DNA of 64,000 nucleotides from Acanthornis magna (lineage: Eukaryota; Chordata; Aves; Passeriformes; Acanthizidae): contig JAWUZG010000333.1 of assembly GCA_036785705.1 (NCBI GenBank), positions 248,001-312,000 of the forward strand, written 5' to 3'. Positions 35,276 to 48,800 of the stretch are shown here, in pieces (position 1 is the first letter of the stretch; the number at the start of each line of letters is the position of its first letter). A program made the position numbers and the translations under genes. The notes beneath the pieces are model-generated. The model saw only the letters and a list, made by a program, of their open reading frames with translations. It had not been told where the DNA came from and did not search any database.

Positions 35276-37975
35276 AAAGGCAGACAAGTCACCATTTTCT
35301 GGTGTTTTTGGATCACATATAATGTTAGCTCCACAGTCTTCTCATTTGTAAAATGGGAATAATAAGCTTCCCCACATGGTTAATGTTTGAGAAACTTGGG
35401 TGAAAATGTCCATAGGAATTGTTCATCTAATACAAGAGAAGAGTAAATGGAGACTAATATAAAAGTAGGTGCTGTGCTGTGTACTCTTCATTTTGAAAGC
35501 AATGATAGTACAGGCAGGGCATTAGAATGAGAAATTGTGTCTTGGTGGAAACATTCTTTTGTTTCTTTAATTTTGTAAATATCTTGTCGATTGTTCAGGG
35601 CAAAACCAGCTTTAAATTTCTATCCCACTTGACAAATTAAAATGTCGCTGCCAGTCCCAGGAGCTCTGAATTTATTTGGTAACTAATAACTACTTCTGTT
35701 TCATAAAAAGATATGCAGAGACTGTAGTGTTTGGCTCTTAGGGCAAAATGTTGGAATCTGTTCCTGCTGGTAGATTTACAGGAGCAGGTTATGGTGCCAT
35801 GTTACCATCAGCCACAGAGATTGGGACTGTAAGAGTTCTGCTGAGTTAATGTCCTAGAAAATCAGACCAAGGTATCACCTGATGGAGTCAATCATATCTT
35901 TATTAAAATAATTAGATTTTCCTATTACATAAGCAGCAATAGCTTCTTCAATATCACTGTCAGATAATGAATAATGTGGGATTATGATCTCTCTGTGGCA
36001 AAGGAGATAAAGAAAGGAACCAGAGGCAGAAAATGAAAGTTTGATGATAATATTAGAGATAAAAAAAAATAAATGAATGAAAGAACTATCAGATTTAAAG
36101 AGATATCATGCAGATAGAAATGTATAAAGAACTGGTAATGTAGAAAAAGGAAAAGTGACATAACTCATGCAAATATGCCTCATATTTCAAAGAAGACTTT
36201 CAAAGAAATATTCCTGAAATAAAAAGAACAATTTAACAAAGGGTCTTTAAAAGTCACAAGCAGTGTTTTACGGAACATACAATTTGCTCATGGGTATGTA
36301 CTGCTGCTGGGGGACTGGAGTTTATTTTAGTTCAATTAACCTATATATATACACTTATAAATCTGCATTATAGGACATATGGCCATGTGGTCCTCACGCA
36401 TCAAGCATCATACAAACACACTGTGAGATCAGTGAGATCCTGGGGGAGGACAGAACAAATACAGTGCGCAGAAAAATAGCAGAAAGGACATGCCTTTGTA
36501 GCATATAACAAAGAAAATTTTGAGTTAAGGAAAAAATTCTGCCCTTTTGACTTCACAGTTGTTGGACCTTTGTACTGTGGATCTGATTCTGGTCCACAAA
36601 GCAGAAGAGTTCAGTGTGCAGCAGGGTTGTTGGGCTTTGATAGGGTGGACTCATGCCAGGCTTCATGCATTGCCTAATCATTTCTTGTGAAATGAGTTAC
36701 TCTCGTTTTCATCTTAGGAGAAATATTTTGTTTGCGAAACACGTAGCTGCATATTCACTTATGCTTCCCAAGCATGTGAATGCATGGGGTGAGATGGATG
36801 GCAGTAATTTTCACAGCTTAAGTTGCCACTTTATCATGGGGAAGCAAATAGGATCCATACGAGGTACATGTTATTGCAGAGTATGTTCCTTATGTATCAT
36901 TTGACTGCAGTTAAAGCCCATCAAATCTCCTTTATGGCTTCTTATATCTCAAGATTCTATTTACGTCAGATTTCATGTGTGTATTTCACTAGAGGCTGCA
37001 TTCAAAGCAACGTATTCCAGACAGGAGAGCAGCTGCTGGCTGCTGCCATGCTAGGATGGAAATTCAGGTGAAAAACATCTGTGAAATCAGGGAAAATTAG
37101 AATTCCTTGTGCTAAAGGAGATGTCAGATTCAGGAAAGGGCTTTTCTTTAATAATTCTTACTTAGTATACTGGAGTTTGCTGTCCATTGATCTCATTAGG
37201 TCACACAAAATGCTTTGTCTTAGGATGATACATACTAGGGAAAATTCATGTTTAGATATAAAAGATGAAGCAAAATGCATACGACTGACTAAAGAACACA
37301 GTTCTTTATCAGTTGAGGGACGTATGGCATCCTGGTACCCTTTATACCCTGTTTCTCATAATGAAACAGGGACAGTAATGTAATGTTCTAAATACACCAA
37401 AAATTGTTAAAGGTTGCCTGAAACACTGACTTGAAAATTCAGTACTGAAAACTTTTGGTAGCGGCTGCCATTTTCATGCATTAAGAAAGCAGGGATATTA
37501 ATCCTTGGGAAAATACATTATCATAGCTGTCTTTTGGACGTCTGTTGTCCAGTTCTTACTCTGTGCTATTCAGCTGAGGGTTCTGCTGGAAAGGTTTATC
37601 TTTAAAAAAAGTGATAATTATGAATAGTGAGCTTTCTTGGGCCTTTACAGTTCTTTGGTTCTCACCCTCGGTGCATCTGTGCCATGGTTTGAATGATGAA
37701 GCTGTTGGATGTGCAGGTGGGTGTTCTCCGTTTAGTGTGTCCTGCATTGCCCCCGGGCTCGAGGGATATGAGTTAGATGCATCTGCCCTCTCAGAACCTC
37801 TGCCAGGGCTCTGTAAGTAATTAGGTGGAATTATGGCATATTAAAATATGCTGATACATTTGAAAAGATGTTACTGTAACAATGGGATTTTTAGAAATGA
37901 AAGCTCTCTACTGTGTTTCAAGTCTGCTGTGGCCAAAAGCTAACCTAGTAGGAAACACAGCCAGCAATGATAGGC

Positions 37976-37992
37976 TTTTTTTTTTTTTTTTT
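37976..37992. repeat. T17 homopolymer
   Basis: Seventeen consecutive T residues between TAGGC and CGGATT. No retroposed gene is recognisable on either side. Confidence 0.85.
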
Positions 37993-40900
37993 CGGATTTA
38001 GTAACCTGAATTTCAGCTACAAAAAGATTTTACAGCTTTCATATATATTGATGAGGATAATCTAAAGAGAGTTTATCTCTGTAATCTAATTTGCAAGATT
38101 AATTGCTGAGCTGTTTTTTATGTATTTTATCCTTACATCCACAGCATGTACAGTCATCCCAATGTCCAATTAATCTTTTTTTTAAAAAATCAATACAGAA
38201 ATTGAACTTGAGCTTTTGAATGCCGTGTTAATGCCTGGCTTGGGCAACAAAATGGTAGGTCCTTTCAGATGAGACATTGTCCACTGCTTTTCTTCTGTAG
38301 TGCCTGGGAAAAGCAGCCCTAGAATTGCAGTCTTGGCATTAGCACAGTCCCAAAAACACACATCAGGAGGCATTGCTTGTGTGGCATGACAATGCGCTCT
38401 GCTTGCTGCATGTAGGAATGTGTAACAATATCTATCATTTTTGGAGGTAGTCATGCAACTTACATTATTTTCTCCCTAGCAGAGGTTTTCTCTTCTGCTA
38501 CCACTGGAAAACACTTCAAGTGGTTAATAGAAAATCCAGTCCCTTATCTGTGAGCTTGTTACATATGCCTGCCATTTGTTCATATTATCCCAACAGCTTG
38601 TAGAATATCGTCATTCATTTCCAAAGTATCAGAAAAAGGCAGTGATCTACCTCAACTCCCCTTCCTCTGCTTCCACAGACTCAAGCTCCGTGCAGCCTTG
38701 CAGCTGCGCGGTGTGGCAGTTGTGTGGTTTTGGGCTGCCCATGCAGTGCTGACAGGTCAGGAATGTGAGAGGGAGCACTGGCACTGATTTCCAAGAAATC
38801 ATGAAACAGTGATTTTTAGCTGAAAAGAGAGTATAGGCGAGGTTTTGTGATAGTCTCAATTTGCAAGATGATTGCTCAGGAAATGTAGGGGGAGGAAAAT
38901 GAAAGGGGGTGGCAGAAAGGTAGGGGGACCTTTGGATATACTTAGGCTATCAGATTATAGACAGCTTTGTGAAAAGCAAGTTATGAACTGCTCTAGGAAG
39001 CAGTAGTACGGTAGAGAGAAGAGATGTAATAAGACATTTCTGCATGTGAAGAAAGCGTCTTTGCTGCCCACCTGATCGTAATCTTACTTTTGTTTTGAAT
39101 ACTGAAGGAAATTATGCATCAACTGACAACAGGGCTTTTCAGATGCCTCTGGCAGTTTGCATGCCAAACCACACCTTAATCAGTGATAATTCATTCAGAA
39201 AATCTTGTAGACATGGGACTTGTGTAATGAGATCACATAGTCTTCTGTGGAGCATAGTCCTCATCTAGAAAAAGATAACAGCTAATTTTCATCATTCTGA
39301 TTTGACATTTCAATGCAAGTCATGTGGTAGCTCTGAATTTCAGGTGAGTCAGAGTGTGGAAGAGCCTTCTGCACAAGAGAAACTATAGCTTTTAGCATTG
39401 AATTTTAATTCTCATGGAAAACAAGCAAACCTGTTACTGGGAACTTGTCAAACATCCAAATGAAGAAAATACCAATTTAGAGTTCAGCTAGACTCCTCTC
39501 TAATTAGTGTTCTTACAGCGTGGCAATGACCATGGTAGATGCTCTTGGAGATTGTCACCGCCTGAGACTAGAGATGAACCATCAAATTCATTGGAGCAGT
39601 CAGCGTTTCCTTTTATGTGTGTACATGTTCTTGGCAGCTGAAAAAGTGTTTCTCTCTTAAATGAGTATGTTCCTATCAGGTAAAATCTGATCATAAGACG
39701 AACAATTGCAGTGTGTTATATTTCACTGTCAATCTCTTTACTTAATTGCTTTTTTCTTTTTTCTTTTTAAAGCAAAGGCTATGATAGAAAGTTTAGTTTG
39801 AACTCAGTTGCTTTTTCTAATACAAACCATTGAATGTACTGAAAATCTATGGCTAATTAAAGAATTTTTTAATTTAGAATATAAGTACTACTGTGGATCC
39901 ATTAATTTTGTGGCAGGCATACCTAATACAGTCTTGTAATTTTTAGGAATTATTTAAACTAGCAGATAGTTTTCTGCTTTTTCAGGTTCTCTATTAAGCT
40001 AATATTTGGAATACCTTAGAACCAAAGGTTTTGTAAGGAATTTTTGCGATGTGGAACTGCTTTAAAATATGTATCAGTCACACATAGGAACTCGTGGCAT
40101 TCTAAGCTTCTTGTTTCTTTGAGGGCCAGCCAAAATTTCAACACAAAGTCTTGATATCCATGCTTGCCAGAGTTGATTTATGACTTAACCAGAACAAAAT
40201 TTGGCACACATGACTGCTGAACTCCAGCCCAGCTTAAAGCACATAACTCCTGCAGCATGCACAGCAAGTGGAGCCAGGTGTATGTCCAGCAGGGAAGGGA
40301 AGGTGGTGGCTGTTGGATGTGGGTGCCATGTCTCCTCCATGTGACCTCAAGTCCACCAAGTGGACTCAGCCAGCAGTTAATTAAAAAGTTGTTATGAAAA
40401 GTGGCAGAAAAACTTCATCCATGCTTTAAGAGAGAGCTGGTTCAGCTTTGCTGATAGAAGGAAAAAGTTTGGTTTGCTCTTCAGCCAGCAGATCGGACTG
40501 TGTACAGCAACAAGCAGATTTTCTGCAAGATTTTTTTGTTATGTTCCATTCTTGCTCTAGCACTGTATTTAAATAGAATTTAGGGCATTGTTTTTAGTGA
40601 ATATAAGCCAGGGAATGTCGTGGGTTCACTACCATCATAATGAATATTTTATTACAGCAGCTGAAATCTTGGATTTTGATGAGGAGAGGGCACCATTGTT
40701 TCAGTTCTGTGAAATCTCTCTGAGGATCATTACCTTACTTACTTATTTAGTTTTTGAGACAGGCAGAGCATTAGTGAATATCAGGAAGAAAACATGATCT
40801 GATCCAACTTTAAGCACTTTGTCAAAACAGTAAAGCAAACTTTTCCTATCTGTCTGATGATTTCTGTGATTGTGAAATAAAGCTAGCCTAGCTTTTGGAC

Positions 40901-42721
40901 TGGTTCAGGGCCAAGGGATAACTGATCATCAAGTGGAGATCTTTTCATTTATCAGTTTATTTTTTTGCCCTTCCACAGAGACTGGCCAAATAAAATGTTT
41001 TCTTAGTGCCCTGCTCGCCACTCTGGTGTTTTCATCAATTTCACTCTGTCTCTGGGGCTACAAGTGTCAGTCAGTTGCAATAAGGTGTCATTTTTGCCAC
41101 TTCTGTGTTTATTAGGAGCTCTCAGATATTTACTGCCCAGTTTCCTGGACCTGTGCCTTGGGTGAGCCGTGTGGGACATGTGCTCAAGAGCTGTGGTAGA
41201 AATGTGTGCGGCCGATCTGGGCACAGCAGTAATAAAATACAGAGCTAAGGATCATTTCCTGCCCACTGATAGGCAAGTTCAGCAAACTCTATTTATGTTT
41301 CTTGCTTGATGTAAATTTTTGACCTTTATGATTCAGTGGACAGCCTAAAAATGTCTGAATGAATTGATAAGAATCAGTAGCCAAAAAACAGGAATCTGAT
41401 AGAAAAATAGCTTTCTTCTCTTCCTTCCTTTTCACAGAAAATGGCAAAAGTCGGATTTTTTTTTTTAAATTGCTTAAGCATGGTGTTTCCTCATCTGCTG
41501 TTCCTCCAGAACCTTTTGTGAAGCAGGCAAATTAGATCCTGCTCTGGCATCGAAAGTGCAGACACTTTTGATGTACAGTACAACAGCTGAGAAGTCCTGC
41601 AATGGGGCAGTCCTACCAAATGCTGTCTGCTAAGGTGAAGCTGTACTGCCCCAGGCCCCCTTTGGGTTTTGAGGCAGGCAGTGTGTTGCAGGCTGGGCAG
41701 TCAGGCAGTGAATAAACAGTAAGTAGTTTAAATAGAAATGGGGTGCAGAGGATTTCAAGACTGGTTCTTCACCTTGACTATTTTGTTATGTTAGGAATTA
41801 ATGAATGTGTTACCATTCTTCAGTGAGCCTCAGGCTAATAACTCTGTGAGCTTAGATACCCTCAAGGTAATTTTTTCCTTCCTTTTAAATCAGGCCAATT
41901 TAGTAAATGTCAAGCAGTCTGGAATAAGAAATGACTAATTTTGTGTCATTTTATATCTTTTGGTAACCATGATTATATCTATCCTGAGTGTGATCAGTTA
42001 GAAAACTTGAAAAAATTGTGCTCTCTTCAATCTGGGCAAAGTAGTACCACAGCAGCATTTAGCAATCCTTTAAGATTTCTGGAGCCAGAATGTTGTTAGG
42101 TTCCTATAAAGTTTAATGATGCATGGTGTAGTGAAAATGATGTAATAGCACAAAGTTAAACAGGATACTTCATTTGCAGATTGGAAATTAGAGATGGATC
42201 TGGCCTTTTTCCCTTGCTGTGTGGGAGCGTTGGAATGTAGTTCTGGTTTGGGCACTCCACGTGCACTGCCTGCAATTGCCTTTGCAGGATGCACGAACAA
42301 AATTCATCTGATACTGCAGAGTCACTTGTGAAGTACCACAGGGGCATGAAGTTCTGTAAAAGCAAGACCATGAAACAACTAGAGCAGCTAAAACTGCCTG
42401 TGGTAGAGAGAACATGATGTGCGATTTAAATATCAGTAGTAGTTGATGTAAAATAAAGAAAATACCTGCAATCTGTCTTGGACTCCTGTCTGTGGCTTGG
42501 ATGAGGGAGCAGAAGAAATGATTGCAAAAAAGTTTTGCGGGGCACACGGGACAGTCTGGCTTCAGTTTTACAAATGGCTTAAAAGTTCAGTTATCAAAAT
42601 TAGTTCTCATAACACAGTTTGGAGTTTTTGGTGTGTGAAAGGAGAGGAGATGGGAAAGAAGGGAAAGGCAAGGTGGGTGTGCAGCACTGTTGGGCAAAGG
42701 GAGATGTATGGAATAGGTCTG

Positions 42722-42759
42722 CCTGGTTAAAGACATTCTCCCTGGTTAAAGACACTCTC
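42722..42759. repeat. 19-bp tandem duplication
   Basis: CCTGGTTAAAGACATTCTC is followed directly by CCTGGTTAAAGACACTCTC. The two units differ at one base, so the duplication is fairly recent. Confidence 0.9.
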
Positions 42760-45700
42760 CATTCAAAAATGGCCATCAGTATAGGGAGGGGGGATTTAAA
42801 GAATTACACTGAAATGGTGCTAGCTGAAAAGAAGGTCAGGGGAGTTGAAATCTACTATTACTACCTGTAGCAAAGCTAGTATCTGCAGATGAAAGCTGCT
42901 GGGGTAGGAGGGAAATACCTACAAAGAACAAACTGAAGTGGACTCCCACAGTAATTCTATCCCTCTGAGTTAAAGCTGATTCTTTCAGAATCCAGAAATA
43001 TTCACTTTGCGGCATCCCTAAAGTGGGAACAGAGCAGTACATACAAATTATGTCCTAATCTCACCCTAATCTTATGGCAGAAGAGAAAGAATCAGTAAAA
43101 AGACAAGTGGAACTCAACCAAAAGCAGCTAACAAACATTGCTAAGTAACATTTTAATGCTAGAGCAGTTATTAGGCACCAAAAAAATGATCTATCTTCGA
43201 GATTCTTGGCGTTCAAATAATTTTCTCAAATGAGTGCTAAGGTCTTTGTCATGCTTCTGATCTGCACTCTCATTCTTAGACTACACCCAAGTTTGTGGCT
43301 TTTAGATTGGCTAAATAACTGATGAACCATGCTCATGCTCAGAGTCTGACACTGCTGGTGTTCTTTGCAGTGCAGGAGAGATTTTTCACCAGCTTCAGGG
43401 CATGGGACACCTGCTGCCATCCCTTAAGCAATAAACTTGACGGTTTGTAACAGATGCTTTATAAGGCATTTTCATAATGTGCTGTTCTGTGTTTCCTTTT
43501 ACTGTTCCTGTTAAATCAAGATTTTAAAGCTGTTTTCTTTTAAGGCAAGTGACAAGTGAATCACTAAGTAAGGGTACAGAGACAGACAGTTTGACAGCCC
43601 ATGGAAACAACAATCCAGGGTATGAATGGCAAAGCTGATGTGTAATTCTGATTTATACATTGCTAAATAGTGAAAATTTCTAGGAACAGTTGCATAGTTT
43701 TGGAAGTTTCTTCTTTAAAATAATTTTCCCCAGTGTTGCAAGTGAGCATCAGCAGCTGTGGCTCAAAATATGGCCAAGTATGAGGAGAGGAATTGGAATT
43801 TTTTCCCTTTGAGTTCTCATTAGCCATCATCAGTGTGGTTCTCATGGCTTTCTGTCTTCTGTTTCCTGTGATTTCTAGATGACTGCTGTCCCTTCTATGG
43901 CCGTGTACTTCTTGCCCCTGCTTTGATAATAGCATTTTGGTGAAGGCTTGCTCAAATTGTTTGTGGCTTTGCTGCAATAAGTGGTTATTACATCCATGAT
44001 GCTCTAGTAGGGCGTTTCTTTCCCTGTTCCTTCTGAATGTTTGTGCACACACACTGGCACAGCTGGTGCTGAACACCACTATAAATATCCCTGAAGTCCC
44101 TGTGAGGAGTCCTGGTGGAGGCAAAGCAGGCACTGCCTGGTATACCTGAGTCCCTTCCTTGGTGGCACATTGGTGCTGGGGCTCCCTTTGAGCTCACTGC
44201 TGGGTGTGCTCTCCAGGGTGCAGAATGGACATTTTCACCATCCCAACTGTTGCTAAATAGGCTGATTAATCAATATGTCTATATTAATTTCTGTATTTCC
44301 TTACTCTGTCCTAACTCTTTAGGAGCTCATCAGAATATAAGATTCATTGTAGCTGTTCCCACAAAAGTGCATTACTTCAAAACTACTTTTGTTTGTTCAG
44401 GGTCCTGTGGAGTTTAGAGTGTCTTAAAGAAGTTATTATTAAAATGTCTTCTGTCTAGAATCAGGTAAGAGCTCAAGGACATGCTACAAATTCTCTTAAT
44501 GTGATCAGGGGGATTGGATTAGACAGCTTTCACAGATGCACACTGGTGCCACTCCCACGGAAAGGACAGATGATCCCAACTAGAAGATATTCTGAAATGC
44601 AGAGCTCCAAAAAAAACTTCTTGCAGAGGTTTTCATTCTGAATACCTTAAACTTTTTGTCTTGCACTTCATAGTCCAATTACTTTCTTTTGGTCTTTCTG
44701 TGAAAATCTGTTCCTTCTTCAGAGTCTTTTGCAGTTTGCCACAGTGGCTGTGGCTTGATGCCAGCTGGGTACACAACCTGACTTGCTGTGAGACAAGACT
44801 GGGGAATCTTCCAAATAGCTGGCAACTACAAATATCTGCAAAACAGAGACAGGCAACTTTGCTGCCAGCTGTCTCTGTCTGACAAAAATGCCATCTTGGG
44901 TTACATGCACAGGAGAGAACTAATAGTTCAAAAAAATGCGGGTTTTTTTGTTTGTTTGATTTAGTGGGGTTTTTGTTAAGTCAGCTGAGCTAAAGAATCA
45001 AAGTTTTCACAGCTTATGTAGGACTTAAGAGGAATACACATTGTGGCTTTAGCTTCAGTTTTCAACAGATTCAAGGTATTTGTAGTGATCTTTACAGAAA
45101 CAGGGTTATTGTTCGTATTTATGTTTTGAGGAAAAATAATTTATGTGTAGATGACCTGTAATACAGAAGATGTTCACATAATTATAAAGAAAATTTAAAC
45201 ATTGGAAGGGAAGGAAGTGTTTAAGATAAATGTTCGTAAATATAAATCAACACTAATAAAAGGGAAATTGTGCTTATCACTGTTTGATGGAGTGTATTAA
45301 GGTAAATGTTTTCTAAGCACTGCAATGAATGAAGTTCAGGTGCATTTAAAAGTTAAGTACATTATTTTAAAAACTGAAACCCAAATCTGTTAGTCATTTC
45401 ATTATGTTTTAAAAATGTTTTAAACACTTCCGTCTGTCCAGAGTGGGAGATGTTGTCTCATCATCTAATTCTCTGCTTCCTACTCTACTGAAATCTAACC
45501 AGAGAGGAATCTCCCCATCCTCTGGGAGGAATGAGCTTAACCTCTTGCCTAAGCTATTTATATTAACAGAAAATATTTCACTCCTACTTTTCCTTTTTTT
45601 GTTGTTGTTTTGTTTTGTCTGCAAGGATTATTTACAGGAAAGCCTAGGAAAGTTCCTACATCTACACCAGGAACCAAGAGACACATAAATGCAAATGCAG

Positions 45701-45844
45701 TTCTGAATCTGTAGCCCCACTCTATATATGGGTAGAAAGATTTATAAGAGATATTGACTTAAATGCAGATGAGAAAAGCTTCAGCTGCTGTAGGACTGCA
45801 TTGAATGAAGAGATCACATTTTCTGAGGCTTCTGTGTCTGTCAG

Positions 45845-45877
45845 CTCTGGGGTCCTTGAACTCTAAGGACCCCAGAG
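45845..45877. repeat. Perfect 13-bp inverted repeat (hairpin)
   Basis: CTCTGGGGTCCTT (45845-45857) and AAGGACCCCAGAG (45865-45877) are exact reverse complements separated by the 7-nt loop GAACTCT. A T6 run follows at 45879-45884. On the + strand a transcript would fold into a stable stem followed by a U-run. The stem is too short for a typical miRNA precursor, and no Pol III box pattern is visible upstream. A mutational origin (template switch) is possible. Confidence 0.85.
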
Positions 45878-45884
45878 GTTTTTT

Positions 45885-48800
45885 GCATCTTTACTCTGGG
45901 TTTGGATTTTGGATTCAGATCTGTTTCTTGAATTGGCCGCCCCAAGGTTTTCTGAAGTCTGAAACACAGAACCAAGCTGGTGTTTAACTTCAGCCATTCT
46001 CTGTTGGTTGCTGTAGGTCTCTCTTAAAGGACTGTAGGAGGTGATCTTTCCTGTAGATAAAATACAGGAATTGACATAAGGCTGTGCCATCCATCTCAGT
46101 CAAGTGAAGTAACTTTCTGTTTCAAAATCTTCTCTTTCACCTGAAGTATTACATTTCTGCTTACCCAGAAACTCACTATTATTGCTTGAATGAGCAGCAG
46201 TGTAATCCTCTGAGGTGCTGGTGTCCGAGGGGCCAGGAAGGCAATGAAAACTCCAACCAGTGTAGTGTGAAAGCTCCCAGGTAGAGCTGCCTGGGGACTT
46301 TGCAATATGAGCTGCACTGATTTTTCTTGCACCACAGAGTAAGGGATTACACTGCACTGCTCCTGCTGCAGGATGGGGATGAGGATGAAAACTGGTCATG
46401 GAGAGAAGAGCCCTATTGAGCTGAGTGAGGGGTATGAGTGTCCAAGGAGAGGGTAGTCTTTGCCAGACTGGCCCACATGTGCTGCCCCCTCTGTGGGGAA
46501 GTGTGGCAAACCTCAGTCAGCAGCAGCAGCGAAATGTCGCAAACCAGAAGAGGGAGGGAAGTGTATAGTCAGAATAAAAATATTAGCAAGTAGTGTTTCT
46601 TACCTCTGTCTTCCTTTCTCCTGGGAGGAAAAGGTAAAATAAGCCCCCAAAGTGCTTTGCTGTTCTGCCTGTGTGACCTGTGTTCCACTGCAGAGGTCAG
46701 AGGAGCCATGGTGGTGCAGCTGGGTGAGAAGTGGGAGTCACAGGTAATCCTCTTTGCACTTACTCTCCAGAGGATTTCAATTTCCAGGGTAGTCTGAGGT
46801 CTGCAATTTGAGAGTGATCCTGTAGGACAGCAACACTGAAAGGAATGTTGCAGTAGGTGGAGGGGTGCTGAGCTGTGGTGAGCCACCCCTGTGCAGTGGC
46901 ACTGAGGCACACAAAGACCCAGGGAGCTGCTGGCACTGGGATGTACAGCCCACTGTGTGGTGCACAGCCCACTGTGTGGTGCACACCCCTCTTCAGGGAC
47001 ATCAGCGTCACAGCCATGTCCTGGTGGCTTTTCCATGCCCTCAGTGCATCTCCTTGCTTGTCTTCTGTTGAGGATTCTTCAAATGATGCTGTAAGAGCAA
47101 GTACCACTTCTCCCAGGCTTCTGTGTTGTTGTTGAAGCAGGTGATGTGTGGTGGAGTGGAGCATCTTCTCAAGTGAAATGCAGCCTGTTGTCAATGAAAG
47201 GCCAGATCTGGCTCTTCTCAGCCAAACCCTTTTTGTCAGAACTAGGAAGAACATCAGAAGCAGGCTCCAGAAATGTGGAATCCACTGTATGATTGTATTT
47301 GGTTACTTAATTCAGAATTCACTCCAAAACTAGAGAAGACCATTTTCTGACCTTTTCAGCTGAGTAAAGCTGTAGGTGCCTGTTGTCTCTCTGGAAGGGT
47401 GTGTAAAAGCTCTGTTCCTCTTGGTGCAAGAAGCCATGAATGATTATCTTTCAGGAGCAGAGCATCTCTCCTCCCAGAACAGCTGGGATTAGCTCAGTAG
47501 TGAATCCATAAGCTACATGGTTTGGTTTGTTTTTTTTTCCAGAAAACCCACTTTATTTTACACCAGGCATGAAGAAGATGTAGAGGGATAATCTCTGCTC
47601 CTTTTTCACCTCTGAAAAGTAACATCATTCAGGATGTGATTCTCCACTTGGGAATCCTTCTTACATAAAGTTGCTTATGCATTCTGGCTTTTCTACTTCA
47701 TCCAAGGATTATACACACTCTGTCAGTTTTCACTGAGCTCTTTTCGCTTTTGGTATAAATACACCATTCGTATTCATGAGGGGGGAAAAAAAGCAGCTTT
47801 AGTTATGCCTGTCCACGGCAAAACCTAATTTGATTATGTTGCATAATTTAACCTTTTAAAGGCATAACCTGACCTTTTATCGGGGGAGCTGCTTTAATTA
47901 AGCTAAACCAGAGAAGACTGTGTCTTCTGTGCTTCTGAAAAGACAGAAGAATTTTGGAAATGCTTTACACTGCTTGGAATACAGGAGACAGCCAAGAGCC
48001 TGTGCTAACAGATCTTGCTGAAAGAGGCATTTGTAGGAGAAAGTGAGGCTTTAAATGTGCCAGCAGTGGTGGCAGGGAAGCACCTTTCCATGTTGTCCTT
48101 GTAAGGGAGAAGATGATGCTTTTTAACCATTCTGCACTTAACAGGCTGAATGTGGAGATGAGGTTTTGCTTCTAAGCCTCCTCTAGTTCTCAAAGCACAG
48201 GGAGTTGTCCAGCCACATCAGAGCAACTTACTTGCAGCTGAATCAGAAATCTGTATGCAAAAATCTTATTCTTGGTAATTATTCAGAAGATCTTAACATT
48301 TCCTGTGGGAGAAATGGAGGTTTCTGTAAGCCTTCATAGATTTCTTCTTTTAAAACTGCTGTTGAAGACAGTTCCACAGATAAAATCTTTTATGTCTATT
48401 TTTCACAAATCTGTATGTGTGAGAGAAATCAAGATAGAATCAAGATTATATGGAATGCTTCAGTAATACTACATACACATTTCATTGCTAAACTTTGTGT
48501 GTAGAAAGTGATTAGAAGTTTTAGAGTTAAGGTAAAAGAATAAAATATATTGGTTTGCATTAATGATTTATATCAAATAAGTGATCTGGTAATTAAGGTT
48601 GAAATGGTGCTTGAATTTAAATCTTAAATTCTGGCATGCATAACTTCTCTTTCTATTTCCTAGGGTCAAAATTTCACTTATATAGTCTCAATCTTTAATT
48701 TTATTTAAAGTAGTGATTGAAGAATAACTGTTCTTTCATAATTTCTCCTTCTAAACTTGGAAGAAGCTGTTTAGAAATTATTCATAGTCTTTTGAAAATC

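Larger units (their letters stand above)
35276..45844. other. Unique non-coding DNA
   Basis: No exon or transposon recognised. It holds a T17 run (37976-37992), a T-rich CTTTTTT-type tract (39747-39768), a G-rich stretch with three G5 runs (38888-38927), and a 19-bp tandem duplication (42722-42759). A second RS-like CAG|GTGAGT word lies at 39341-39349 with a weak pyrimidine tract. Minus-strand frames at 42188-42547 and 43663-44133 (119 and 156 codons) show no domain. Confidence 0.5.

Noticed and set aside
38888..38927. Three G5 runs as a possible G-quadruplex
   Set aside because: Loops are too long and only three long G-runs are present.
44505..44545. GGGGGATTGGATTAGACAGC, resembling a CR1 tail
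   Set aside because: The match does not continue into the CCTTCCAACC block or the terminus.
46569..47254. Overlapping minus-strand frames of 155 and 164 codons
   Set aside because: They overlap in different frames in a GC-richer block, contain a recent 19-bp duplication that would shift the frame, and encode low-complexity sequence.
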